Shown here in pieces: positions 8,551-16,489 of a stretch of DNA of 64,000 bases; position 1 is the first letter of the stretch, and every line of letters starts with the position of its first letter. The position numbers and the translations under genes were made by a program. The notes beneath the pieces are model-generated. The model worked only from the letters and a program-made list of their open reading frames with translations, did no database searches and was not told the DNA's origin. Origin of the DNA: Enterobacteriaceae bacterium UBA5654 (GTDB lineage Bacteria > Pseudomonadota > Gammaproteobacteria > Enterobacterales > Enterobacteriaceae); contig DIJC01000001.1 in the NCBI GenBank assembly GCA_002421005.1, positions 1-64,000 of the forward strand, written 5' to 3'.

Positions 8551-9162
8551 ATGCAGGTAATCATGTTTGACAGGCAGTCAATATTTATTCATGGAATGAA
8601 AGTCAGTTTGCAACAGTCAGTTCCTGAAGTAGATATCCACGGTGTCAGTCAGGCGGATGAGCTGTGGACCCGGCTGGATAAAACGCCGGAGGCTATTCTG
8701 ATGCTGGATGGCAATATGGATCGGGATTTTTGCCTGTGGTTGTTACAGGAGAAATCAGAACGCTTTCCACTGTGCCGCGTGCTGCTGGTGGCATCCGATT
8801 GCAATATGGAATGGATTAAGGATTTGCGCCGTTATAATGTGCTGGCGGTAGTACAACGGGATTCCGGGCCGGATAAATTTTCGCTGGCCCTGAATAGTGT
8901 GGCGATGGGCCTTTTATGTCTGCCCGGTGACTGGGAAACGGCGCAACAGGAGGCGAATGGTCATGAATTACAGCACCTGAGCAACCGCCAGCGTGAAATT
9001 CTTAAACTGATCGCCGCCGGGGACTCAAATAAGCAGATTAGCCGCACGCTGAATATCAGCGCGGGGACGGTTAAAGCCCATCTTGAGTCTATTTATCGTC
9101 GCCTGGACGTTAAAAACCGGACCCAGGCGGCAATGATGTTTAACGATACTCACGCCCACTAG
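8551..9162 (+). CDS. yhjB: LuxR/FixJ-type response regulator-like transcription factor YhjB
   Basis: A 203-residue protein with an N-terminal receiver-like domain and a C-terminal LuxR helix-turn-helix (about residues 138-198: LSNRQREILKLIAAGDSNKQISRTLNISAGTVKAHLESIYRRL, shown here by its ends and core). The receiver has no evident acidic triad (the sequence opens MQVIMFDRQSIFIHG), so phosphorylation is doubtful, and no partner kinase is adjacent. The start at 8551 is chosen over a TTG at 8527 because GGAGAAAGAG precedes it and it matches the E. coli N-terminus. Its stop codon overlaps the stop of the convergent lysozyme-like gene by four bases (CTAG). Confidence 0.9.
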   Translation: MQVIMFDRQSIFIHGMKVSLQQSVPEVDIHGVSQADELWTRLDKTPEAILMLDGNMDRDFCLWLLQEKSERFPLCRVLLVASDCNMEWIKDLRRYNVLAVVQRDSGPDKFSLALNSVAMGLLCLPGDWETAQQEANGHELQHLSNRQREILKLIAAGDSNKQISRTLNISAGTVKAHLESIYRRLDVKNRTQAAMMFNDTHAH

Positions 9163-9626
9163 GCCACCGTTATTTCACATCCCTGAGTAAATAATGCGCA
9201 TTCGGCCTGGCGTTGTGGCGTCAGGCTGGTCACTTTCCGGCCATTCAGCACGATAGCTTTCTCCCATTCCACCAGCGCGCGGTCAAAATCACCCGCATTA
9301 ATATGCTTCAGGATCGGCGACTGATAAAACGCTTCATTGCCACAGCTGAGCGCCAGCGAGACCACAGCGTCATATTGCGACTGGGTGAGGCTGATTTCCA
9401 GGCATTGCTGGATCAGGCACTGGCAGCGCTGAATATCCAGCATCAGCAGCGCGTCTGCCGTTTCCGGCGTCAGCGGCCCGGCAAAGTTTTCATAGCAGGC
9501 GATCATATGACCGTAGCCAATGATCCACATTCCGCGTTCATCCTGGTACTGTTCCAGTGACAGACCCTGGTATTTTTTAATCAATTCGACACCGGTGGGG
9601 CTAATCATCAGGGGTTGCTGCAACAT
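9159..9626 (-). CDS. GH24 phage-lysozyme-like protein lacking two catalytic residues
   Basis: A 155-residue protein of the T4/lambdoid-type lysozyme fold (glycoside hydrolase family 24). The catalytic-loop block reads YQGLSLEQYQDERGMWIIGYGH. Aligned to T4 lysozyme, the general acid Glu11 is Gln20 here, Asp20 is kept (Asp29) and Thr26 is Ile35, so muramidase activity is unlikely. There is no signal peptide or signal-anchor; the N-terminus is MLQQPLMISPTG. It has a good ribosome site (AGAGGAA). No holin, spanin or other phage gene is nearby, so it is a domesticated relic or a peptidoglycan-binding or signalling protein. It is divergent from the HEPN gene and convergent with yhjB. Confidence 0.75.
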   Translation of the reverse strand: MLQQPLMISPTGVELIKKYQGLSLEQYQDERGMWIIGYGHMIACYENFAGPLTPETADALLMLDIQRCQCLIQQCLEISLTQSQYDAVVSLALSCGNEAFYQSPILKHINAGDFDRALVEWEKAIVLNGRKVTSLTPQRQAECALFTQGCEITVA

Positions 9627-9823
9627 AACGTATTCCTCTTTCTCTCTGACACGGCAGTCTACGAAAAAGCACCGTGCGGCAAAATTCGCCAGATGGCCCT
9701 GGGGCTGGCCTATGCCATCGCATTAGCACTAAAAATTAGCTGGCGCAGCGCGATAGATCACTGTATTGAAACAGAATTTGTTATATGTTCTTAACATTGC
9801 CATAACGCGCCGCAGGACAGTTA

Positions 9824-11410
9824 ATGACGTACAGCACATCGGTTCAGATTCGCGAACAGTTTGAACACTGTCTTGCGGTTATTCGCCAGGCGTCGCTTGA
9901 AATTTTGTTGCTGCTGGACATGAAGGTTTCGGAAGGAAAAGATCCGCGCTGGTTTCTGGAACAGCTGGATCAGGCGCGTCTGAGCCTCGGCGGATGGGCC
10001 AGCGTCGCCCGACGGCTTAATCTTGATGATGCGCAGATGAGCCGCTTTACCCTGCATTTGCGCCATCTTCAGCAGTGGGTGCCGCAGTATGAAAGCGGGC
10101 AGGAGGTGAGTAACAACCAGCTGATTGCCGCGTTGCGCTTTGTCACTGAACTCGAATATTTGCGCCAGAAACAGCCGTTGCTGAAGTTCGCGCCGCCCGA
10201 AGGGGAGGACAGCAGCGCCCAGCAGCAGGCGCAGGGGCAGCTACGCGGGCTGGAGCTGACCCTGAAAGCGCTTATCAACCAGGCGTGGCCGGATACGGTA
10301 AAGCTGAATAATCAGCTTAAAATTCAGTTTGGTGCCGACAAAGTGCGCCGCTGGTTAAAGCTGGGTGAGCGCAACGATGTGCTCAGCGGGATGCCGTTCG
10401 GCGATCTGGTGATGATGCTGGTGGATAAAAAAGAGTTTGCCCGGCACTATGCGCCGCTCTTCAGCACGCCTTCGTCACTCAGTTTATTCAGTGAACCCCG
10501 TGCCACGCTGCAACATTTTCTCGCCGACTGCCGCCAGATCCGCAATGCGGTTATCGCCAATCAACCGCTGAGCCTGGCGCAGCGCAGCCTGGTGGAACAT
10601 TATCATCAGCAGATCACCGGCCCGGTCCAGCAGGCGTTTAGCCTCGGGCAAACGCGGGTGAACCCCGCCGCGTTTATGCCGCCGTCGCCGGAGGAACTTT
10701 CCAGTTTCTGGGACAGCGCCCGTAAAAAAGATCGCCTGTGCGGTGGTGACAACGACGATATCAGCGACAGCATTGAGCGACCGCAGACCCGGCGCAAACG
10801 CTCCGCCGAAGAACGTGACCAGCTTATCTCAGTGGTGCTGTGGGCGCTGGTCGGTATTGCTGTACTGGGGATGGGCGCAGGCGGGTTATGGATGATGAAT
10901 CAGACCAGCGCCGCGCCGCAGGCCAGCACGCAAAGCGTGGCGACGACCAGCCGCGTGGAGCGCGAGCCCTCATCGCCGCGCGAACAACTGGTCAGCATGG
11001 GGATTGCGTGGGATGCGAACAACCTGCGCTCGGCTATAGATCGCAATAATCTTCAGGTGACGCAGCTTTTTTTACGCGGTGGGATGAGCTGGAAAGTATC
11101 GTGGACTGAGACGGCGTTCGCCGCCGGTAACGACGAGACGCTGGCGCTATTGCTGCGCTACCGCGCGCAGATGGATGAAAGCCGCCCCTGCCGACGCTTT
11201 ATGACCACGACAGGCCACGCGATGCTACAGGGCGGCTCGTTAACTTCTATGCACAAGGATTTTCTGCACACGTTTTGTACCGCCGCGCCCGTTGTTGAAC
11301 GGCAGCGCTACGATACCGAACAGGCCAGACGCCGGGCACAGGCGCAGCCGGATGCGCAGAGCAAAAAATGGCTGACGATCCAGACAGCCATTTATGACGA
11401 AGTGCGCTAG
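9824..11410 (+). CDS. STY4199-family HEPN-domain membrane protein
   Basis: A 528-residue protein that I recognise as the STY4199 family. Three parts are visible: a helical, soluble N-terminal region (about 1-300) containing the HEPN-like stretch with R240-N241; one transmembrane segment at about 334-356 (LVGIAVLGMGAGGLWMM region) preceded by a basic patch RRKRSAEER; and a C-terminal region with two ankyrin-like helices (residues about 400-455: NLRSAIDRNNLQVTQLFLRG, then NDETLALLLRYRAQ). HEPN ribonucleases use R-x(4-6)-H; here the His position after R240-N is occupied by Asn (RNAVIAN), so nuclease activity is uncertain. Function unknown. It overlaps treF tail-to-tail by four bases. Confidence 0.7.
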   Translation: MTYSTSVQIREQFEHCLAVIRQASLEILLLLDMKVSEGKDPRWFLEQLDQARLSLGGWASVARRLNLDDAQMSRFTLHLRHLQQWVPQYESGQEVSNNQLIAALRFVTELEYLRQKQPLLKFAPPEGEDSSAQQQAQGQLRGLELTLKALINQAWPDTVKLNNQLKIQFGADKVRRWLKLGERNDVLSGMPFGDLVMMLVDKKEFARHYAPLFSTPSSLSLFSEPRATLQHFLADCRQIRNAVIANQPLSLAQRSLVEHYHQQITGPVQQAFSLGQTRVNPAAFMPPSPEELSSFWDSARKKDRLCGGDNDDISDSIERPQTRRKRSAEERDQLISVVLWALVGIAVLGMGAGGLWMMNQTSAAPQASTQSVATTSRVEREPSSPREQLVSMGIAWDANNLRSAIDRNNLQVTQLFLRGGMSWKVSWTETAFAAGNDETLALLLRYRAQMDESRPCRRFMTTTGHAMLQGGSLTSMHKDFLHTFCTAAPVVERQRYDTEQARRRAQAQPDAQSKKWLTIQTAIYDEVR

Positions 11411-13065
11411 TCGCGCGGCGGCTCGCCATACAGCGCGATAAGCCGACGCGCCACGCCGTTGGTCCAGCCAAAGCCGTCCTGAAGCGGATACTCACCGCCG
11501 CCCCCCGTACTCGGGGTGCTGTCGGCAATATGGTATTTTTCCACCAGCTTATGATGCTTCTCATAAACGTGGTTAACCGTTGCCAGCCAGCAATGGGCAA
11601 TTTCATCGCCCAGCGCGTCGTTGCCGTACAGTTTAAAGCCCTGTACCGCCATCCACTGTAGCGGTGCCCAGCCATTGGGTTTATCCCACTGTTCGCCGCT
11701 TTCGTATTCGCTGGCGAGGATGCCGCCGGGCGTCAGCAGACGCGAACGAATCGCCTCGGCCAGCCGATCGGCCTGTTCATGCGTCGCCATGCCGGTATAC
11801 AGCGGCACGATGCTCGCCGCCGAGAACAGCGCCTGCTGCTCGCGCCGCCAGTCGTAATCGCGGAAGCAGCCGTTTTCGTCATCCCACAAATAGTGAGTGA
11901 CCGCCGTCCGGCGATCCGCCGCTTTCTGGCGGAATTTGGCTTCCGTTTCCCGGTCACCGTTCACCCCGGAGATATTGGCAATGGTACTCTCCAGTTTGAA
12001 CAGAAACGCGTTCAGGTCGATCGGAATAAACTGGGTGGTACGGATACTGGCGAGACGGTGCGTATCACGCAGCCAGCGGGAGGAGTAGTCCCAGCCGGAC
12101 GCGGCACCGGCACGCAGATCGCGATACACCTCGTTGGCCGGACGGCTGGAGTGCTTCGCCGTCTCTACATCCTCAAGCCAGGATTCATCGCGCGGCGTGT
12201 CGCGGTCGTCCCAGTAGCGGTTGAGCAACGCGCCGTTAGGCATTCTCACCACGTGGCGATAAGCCTGGTTGAGCACCAGCGATTCCGCACCGTCCATCCA
12301 GAAGCTGTATTCCATCTTCAGATGCTCGAGATAACGCCGCGCCCCGCGCACCCCATCTTCTTCGAACAGTTCCACCATCAGCGCAAACACTGGCGGCTGG
12401 GAACGGCTCAGATAATAAGTACGGTTGCCGTTCGGGATATGCCCGTAGATTTCGATCATCCACGCGAAGTTATCCGCCATACATTTCAGCAGATCGTTAC
12501 GGCCGCTTTCCGCCAGCCCCAGCATGGTGAAATAGGAATCCCAGTAGTAGGTTTCACTAAAGCGTCCACCCGGCACGATATACGCCTGCGGCAGCGCCAG
12601 CAGCGACGACCACGGGATATGATCCTGCGGCTCGCGGGTGAGAACAGGCCAGAGATTATCGATATGCTCCTTAAGGGAGTGCTCTGGATTCGAGATGTAC
12701 TCTTTGCTGTAATTTTCCGGCAGCCAGAAGTGATCGCTGACAAACTCGCGCAGATCAAAGCCCGGCTTACGTTTCACCCGACGGTAGCGGATGAGAATAT
12801 CCAGAGGGTCCATTTTTGGCGCGCAGTCCGGGAACGTTTTGCTGTCGGCAAAAATTCGCGAGGACTGCACATGCTCAAAGAGTTCGAGATAGCGATCGGC
12901 AGGGGTCAGCGCGTCCGAGGCGGGAAGCCCCTCGATCATCTCCGGCTCCGGCTCAACTTCGATCATATCATCCAGTTTTAATTCGCATGGATCGGTTTCG
13001 TAGTTGAGATTGTTATCAATCAACAACTCTTCTTCCTCCACACTGCGCATTTTCTGGTTGAGCAT
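11407..13065 (-). CDS. treF: Cytoplasmic trehalase
   Basis: GH37 alpha,alpha-trehalase that splits cytoplasmic trehalose to two glucose molecules, acting after osmotic stress to remove the compatible solute. Both family signatures are present: PGGRFSETYYWDSY near residue 165 and QWDKPNGWAP near 455, plus the Gly-rich GGGGEYPLQDGFGWTNG near the C-terminus. At 552 residues with no signal peptide it is TreF rather than periplasmic TreA. The start at 13065 gives the acidic, partly disordered N-terminus expected for TreF. In E. coli treF is under RpoS. A CRP-like box lies about 100-115 bases upstream. It is adjacent to gor here, without the acid-fitness genes found there in K-12. Confidence 0.95.
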   Translation of the reverse strand: MLNQKMRSVEEEELLIDNNLNYETDPCELKLDDMIEVEPEPEMIEGLPASDALTPADRYLELFEHVQSSRIFADSKTFPDCAPKMDPLDILIRYRRVKRKPGFDLREFVSDHFWLPENYSKEYISNPEHSLKEHIDNLWPVLTREPQDHIPWSSLLALPQAYIVPGGRFSETYYWDSYFTMLGLAESGRNDLLKCMADNFAWMIEIYGHIPNGNRTYYLSRSQPPVFALMVELFEEDGVRGARRYLEHLKMEYSFWMDGAESLVLNQAYRHVVRMPNGALLNRYWDDRDTPRDESWLEDVETAKHSSRPANEVYRDLRAGAASGWDYSSRWLRDTHRLASIRTTQFIPIDLNAFLFKLESTIANISGVNGDRETEAKFRQKAADRRTAVTHYLWDDENGCFRDYDWRREQQALFSAASIVPLYTGMATHEQADRLAEAIRSRLLTPGGILASEYESGEQWDKPNGWAPLQWMAVQGFKLYGNDALGDEIAHCWLATVNHVYEKHHKLVEKYHIADSTPSTGGGGEYPLQDGFGWTNGVARRLIALYGEPPRD

Positions 13066-13163
13066 AATGATACAAACCTCCGGATTACGTCGTCTTAAAC
13101 ATACGGGTGTTGCCCGGTTTAACTATAAGCGTAGACATTCGCCTCGATCATCGATCGGCAAAA

Positions 13164-13179
13164 TGTGCGATAGATCACA
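13164..13179. promoter_or_regulatory. Putative CRP-binding site upstream of treF
   Basis: TGTGC-GATAGA-TCACA differs from the CRP consensus at one informative base. It lies about 100-115 bases upstream of the treF start. It is the strongest regulatory match in the 413-base treF-gor interval. Confidence 0.55.
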
Positions 13180-13410
13180 CTTCTCTGTGAAGCAATAAAG
13201 AGCAAAAACGTTCAGGTCGCTGTTAACTAACAGGAATTGTGGTCGTCGGTCCCCTTTCACTTTCAGAGTATTTACTGTGCAATTGCGTGCTAAGTGAAAA
13301 GGCGTGAGCACAGTATAACGTGGGCCGGGTGATGAAATAAACAGCAGTTTGCGTGAAGGTATGTAAAGGGGCGTTAATGGGTGGAAATGATTAGGATCAG
13401 CGTAGTCCGG

Positions 13411-13431
13411 TTGTAAGATTTGCTCTTACAA
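13411..13431. repeat. Perfect 8-bp inverted repeat in the treF-gor interval
   Basis: TTGTAAGA / TCTTACAA separated by TTTGC. It sits between the gor terminator and the treF promoter region and has no T-run, so it looks more like a protein-binding palindrome or a decayed hairpin than a terminator. The rest of the interval (13180-13410) shows nothing I can support. Confidence 0.4.
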
Positions 13432-13443
13432 ATACGTATGATT

Positions 13444-13471
13444 AATCGCCCACCGTCTCCGGTGGGCGATT
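13444..13471 (-). terminator. Intrinsic terminator of gor
   Basis: An 11-bp perfect stem (AATCGCCCACC / GGTGGGCGATT) with a 6-base loop lies 8 bases past the gor stop. On the minus strand it is followed by an A/T-rich stretch with only a short T content. Confidence 0.75.
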
Positions 13472-13478
13472 CTGTTAG

Positions 13479-14828
13479 CTAGCGCATCGTCACAAATTCT
13501 TCCGCGCCGGTAGGGTGGATTGCGACGGTATTATCGAAATCCTTTTTCGTCGCGCCCATTTTGAGCGCCACCGCAAAGCCCTGGAGCATTTCGTCCATCC
13601 CGTAGCCGATGCCGTGGATGCCGACGATTTTCTCCTCCGGCCCCACGCAGACCAGCTTCATGCGGCACGGCTGGCGGTGCGAGGTGACGGCGGTGTACAT
13701 TGCAGTAAATGAAGATTTATACACTTTCACCGCGTCGCCGTGTTTCTCCCGCGCCTGCTCTTCGGTTAAGCCTACGGTGCCAATCGGCGGGTGGCTGAAG
13801 ACCACGGTCGGGATATTGCTGTAGTCGAGATGCTCGTCCGGCTTATTGTTAAACAGGCGCTCGGAAAGGCGACGGCCTGCGGCAACCGCGACGGGGGTGA
13901 GTTCCACTGCGCCGGTGTTATCGCCAACCGCGTAGATCCCTTCTACGCTGGTATTCTGATATTTATCGACGGCGATATGTCCTTTTTCGGTGGTTTTCAC
14001 GCCCGTTACCGCCAGATTGAGGTTATCAGTCGCCGGTTCGCGGCCAACGGCCCAAATCAGGCAATCGACGGTCTGCGAGCGGCCATCTTCCAGTTCCAGC
14101 GTCAGGCTGCCGTCGGCGTTTTTGACGACCGCTTTCGGCACCGCGTGGGTGTGCAGGGTCGGGCCTTCGCTATTCATAACCTCGACCAGCGTTTCAACCA
14201 GCATGGAATCGAAGCTGCGCAGCGGGGCGTGTTTACGCACAAACAGATGCGCCTCTGCGCCAAGACCGTTGATCACGCCTGCCAGTTCGACGGCGATATA
14301 ACCCGCGCCGACCACCGCCACGCGGTTGGGTAACGCAGGCAGCGCAAAGAAACCGTCGGAGTCGATGCCGTATTCCGCGCCCGGCACGTCCGGGTGGATC
14401 GGCCGACCGCCGGTCGCGATCAGGATATGATCGGCGGTGATTGTCTCACCGTTGACTTCCAGCGTTTTGGCATCCACAAAGCGGGCAAAGCCTTTGATCA
14501 CATCAACCTGGTTTTTTCCCAGCACGTTATCGTAGGACGTATGAATGCGATCGATATAGGCGGTGCGGCTGGCAATCAGCTTATCCCAGTTAAATTTATT
14601 CAGGGTGGTATCAAAGCCGTAATCCGGGCCATAAAGCTGAATGGCCTCGTGGATCTGCGCCGCGTGCCACATCACTTTTTTCGGGACACAACCCACATTC
14701 ACGCAGGTGCCGCCCAGCGCTTTGGCTTCAATCAACGCACATTTTTGTCCGTACATCGCCGCACGGTTGATGGAGGCGATACCGCCGCTGCCGCCGCCGA
14801 TAGCGACGTAATCATAATGTTTAGTCAT
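13479..14828 (-). CDS. gor: Glutathione reductase
   Basis: Homodimeric FAD enzyme that reduces glutathione disulfide with NADPH in the cytoplasm. The 449-residue sequence has the FAD-binding GGGSGGIAS motif at residues 11-19, the redox-active pair Cys42/Cys47 in GGTCVNVGC, the NADPH-binding GAGYIAVELAG near 175-185 and the C-terminal HPT that supplies the proton-relay histidine to the partner subunit. A longer in-frame extension exists, but the start at 14828 matches the family N-terminus MTKHYDY and has AAGGA upstream. A second ATG directly precedes it (14831). One residue is missing relative to K-12 Gor, near residue 372. Confidence 0.97.
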   Translation of the reverse strand: MTKHYDYVAIGGGSGGIASINRAAMYGQKCALIEAKALGGTCVNVGCVPKKVMWHAAQIHEAIQLYGPDYGFDTTLNKFNWDKLIASRTAYIDRIHTSYDNVLGKNQVDVIKGFARFVDAKTLEVNGETITADHILIATGGRPIHPDVPGAEYGIDSDGFFALPALPNRVAVVGAGYIAVELAGVINGLGAEAHLFVRKHAPLRSFDSMLVETLVEVMNSEGPTLHTHAVPKAVVKNADGSLTLELEDGRSQTVDCLIWAVGREPATDNLNLAVTGVKTTEKGHIAVDKYQNTSVEGIYAVGDNTGAVELTPVAVAAGRRLSERLFNNKPDEHLDYSNIPTVVFSHPPIGTVGLTEEQAREKHGDAVKVYKSSFTAMYTAVTSHRQPCRMKLVCVGPEEKIVGIHGIGYGMDEMLQGFAVALKMGATKKDFDNTVAIHPTGAEEFVTMR

Positions 14829-14899
14829 CATTTCTATCCTTAATCGTCGATTGCCACGATTGTATACCGCAATGCAGAAAGTTCTGCCGATGGCTGCGA

Positions 14900-15742
14900 T
14901 TACTCCGGCACGATCCAGTTTACTAAAGTATGGCCGATGCCCGCCGGAACCAGCTTGCGATGCAGCCACGGCAGCACGTTGTTCATCTGCTGCTCCAGTT
15001 TCCACGGCGCGTTGATGACAATCATGCCGGAGGCGGTCATGCCGCGCTGGTCGCTGTCCGGGCGCACCGCCAGCTCAATTTGCAGGATTTTACGAATGCC
15101 GGTGTCTTCCAGATCGTGGATCATGCGCTTGATTTGCTGGCGCAGCACGACCGGATACCACAGTGCGTAGGTACCGGTAGCAAAGCGTTTGTAGCCTTCA
15201 TTAATGCCTGCGACCACCGCCTGATAATCAGTTTTGATTTCATATGGTGGGTCGATGAGGATCAGACCACGACGCGATACCGGCGGCAGTTTGGATTTTA
15301 ACTGCTGGTAGCCGTCGGCTTTAGCAACGCGGGCGCGCTCGTCTTTCTGAAATTCAGAGCGCAGCAGCGGGAAATCACTCGGATGCAGTTCGGTCAGTTG
15401 CAGGCTGTCCTGCTCGCGCAGTAACTGGCGGGCGATCAGCGGCGAACCGGGGTAATAACGCAACTGCCCGCTGCGGTTGAAGTGTTTTACCACGCTGATG
15501 TACGGCTCCAGTTCGGCAGGCAAATCGTCCTGCTGCCAGATGCGGGCGATCCCTTCGAGATATTCCCCGGTGCGCTCGGCGTGTTCGCCGCTGAGCTGGT
15601 AACGTCCCGCGCCCGCATGGGTGTCCAGATAGAGAAACGGCTTATCTTTCTCTTTCAGTGATTCAATAATCAGGCTCTGAACGGTGTGTTTAAGGACGTC
15701 GGCATGGTTGCCAGCGTGAAAGCTGTGGCGATAACTGAGCAT
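14900..15742 (-). CDS. rlmJ: 23S rRNA (adenine(2030)-N6)-methyltransferase RlmJ
   Basis: SAM-dependent methyltransferase of the YhiR/RlmJ family (280 residues, same as E. coli) that methylates A2030 of 23S rRNA. It opens MLSYRHSFHAGNHADVLKH. The cofactor-binding segment is YLDTHAGAGRY near residue 40, and the catalytic DPPYE motif for N6-adenine methylation is near residue 165. It lies upstream of gor on the same strand with 71 bases between, and may be co-transcribed with it. Confidence 0.95.
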   Translation of the reverse strand: MLSYRHSFHAGNHADVLKHTVQSLIIESLKEKDKPFLYLDTHAGAGRYQLSGEHAERTGEYLEGIARIWQQDDLPAELEPYISVVKHFNRSGQLRYYPGSPLIARQLLREQDSLQLTELHPSDFPLLRSEFQKDERARVAKADGYQQLKSKLPPVSRRGLILIDPPYEIKTDYQAVVAGINEGYKRFATGTYALWYPVVLRQQIKRMIHDLEDTGIRKILQIELAVRPDSDQRGMTASGMIVINAPWKLEQQMNNVLPWLHRKLVPAGIGHTLVNWIVPE

Positions 15743-15829
15743 AGAAATCAGGATTCCGGGAATGAAAAAATAATCGTTAGTTTACCGCAGAACCGCACCA
15801 ATTGCCGTCATAAAGCCAGAGAACACAGC

Positions 15830-16285
15830 CTACAGGCTGAAAAGCGTCAGCGAACGCACGTGGGCGCTGGGGTTGGCCTGCTTCACCGCCGTCAGGAAAG
15901 CCACGAAGCTGCGGTTAAAAAGCGTGAAATTGTGCAGAAAACGAACCTGTTTGCGCTGTCCGTTGATGTCCCAGGTGACTGACCACACGGAGCGGTTGTT
16001 AATCTGGGTCGATTCCCGCTGTACTTCAACGATATTGGTCAGCGGGACGCTGACCGTCGCGCCCGTCGTCACCTCATAGAAATTCTCAGTGTCGAAGTAA
16101 TAATCTGCTTTGTAGCTCTGGGAACTGCCAAAAGTGCGCAGCATAAATGATGAGGTGGAAATTAATTTCCGGTCGCCAGGGGCGGTGGGCGTGTCGGCGG
16201 GACGGGTACGTTTGAGCGTTTTGATCAGCAGGAAAATGATGCCTGACAAAAGGAGCAGCGGTAAAAACATGAGCATAACCTTCAT
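15830..16285 (-). CDS. Uncharacterised single-span membrane-anchored protein, 151 residues
   Basis: I do not recognise the family. The start at 16285 (GGGG about 7 bases upstream) gives a protein beginning MKVMLMFLPLLLLSGIIFLLI, an N-terminal membrane anchor of about 20 residues followed by a basic stop-transfer patch (KTLKRTRP). The soluble part, about 120 residues, contains a beta-rich region with repeated hydrophobic/Thr/Val alternation and ends with a helix (FNRSFVAFLTAVKQA). In layout it resembles short PH-like domains that read the expression of a membrane state, but that is only a guess. It lies between rlmJ and prlC, where K-12 has no gene, and is divergent from prlC. Confidence 0.65.
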   Translation of the reverse strand: MKVMLMFLPLLLLSGIIFLLIKTLKRTRPADTPTAPGDRKLISTSSFMLRTFGSSQSYKADYYFDTENFYEVTTGATVSVPLTNIVEVQRESTQINNRSVWSVTWDINGQRKQVRFLHNFTLFNRSFVAFLTAVKQANPSAHVRSLTLFSL

Positions 16286-16397
16286 TGAATCCCCTTTATC
16301 TTTCAGGCGGCTTGCCTTGACCCCTGCGAGCAACGGTATCGCGGCCCGGAGGCAACGTAAATGAAATATTATAGTAACGTCCCCGGCGCGCTCGCCA

Positions 16398-16423
16398 TTG
16401 AAATTCTCTACACTTAACCCCAT
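16398..16423 (+). promoter_or_regulatory. Sigma-32 heat-shock promoter of prlC
   Basis: TTGAAA (16398-16403), a 14-base spacer and CCCCAT (16418-16423) match the RpoH consensus (CTTGAAA-N13/15-CCCCAT). prlC starts about 65 bases downstream. prlC (opdA) is a known heat-shock gene in E. coli. Confidence 0.88.
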
Positions 16424-16489
16424 GCTACAACGAACAGGTAAGCGCCGGAACGCGCGCTTCATTTACCCTATTCAAACAGGACCGCGCTT

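Noticed and set aside
9159..9626. Prophage remnant suggested by the lysozyme gene
   Set aside because: There is no holin, spanin, structural gene, integrase or attachment-site repeat on either side, and flanking genes are conserved chromosomal ones.
11779..12981. A 400-codon open frame antisense to treF
   Set aside because: treF carries both trehalase signatures on the other strand. The antisense product has no recognisable family and a typical shadow composition.
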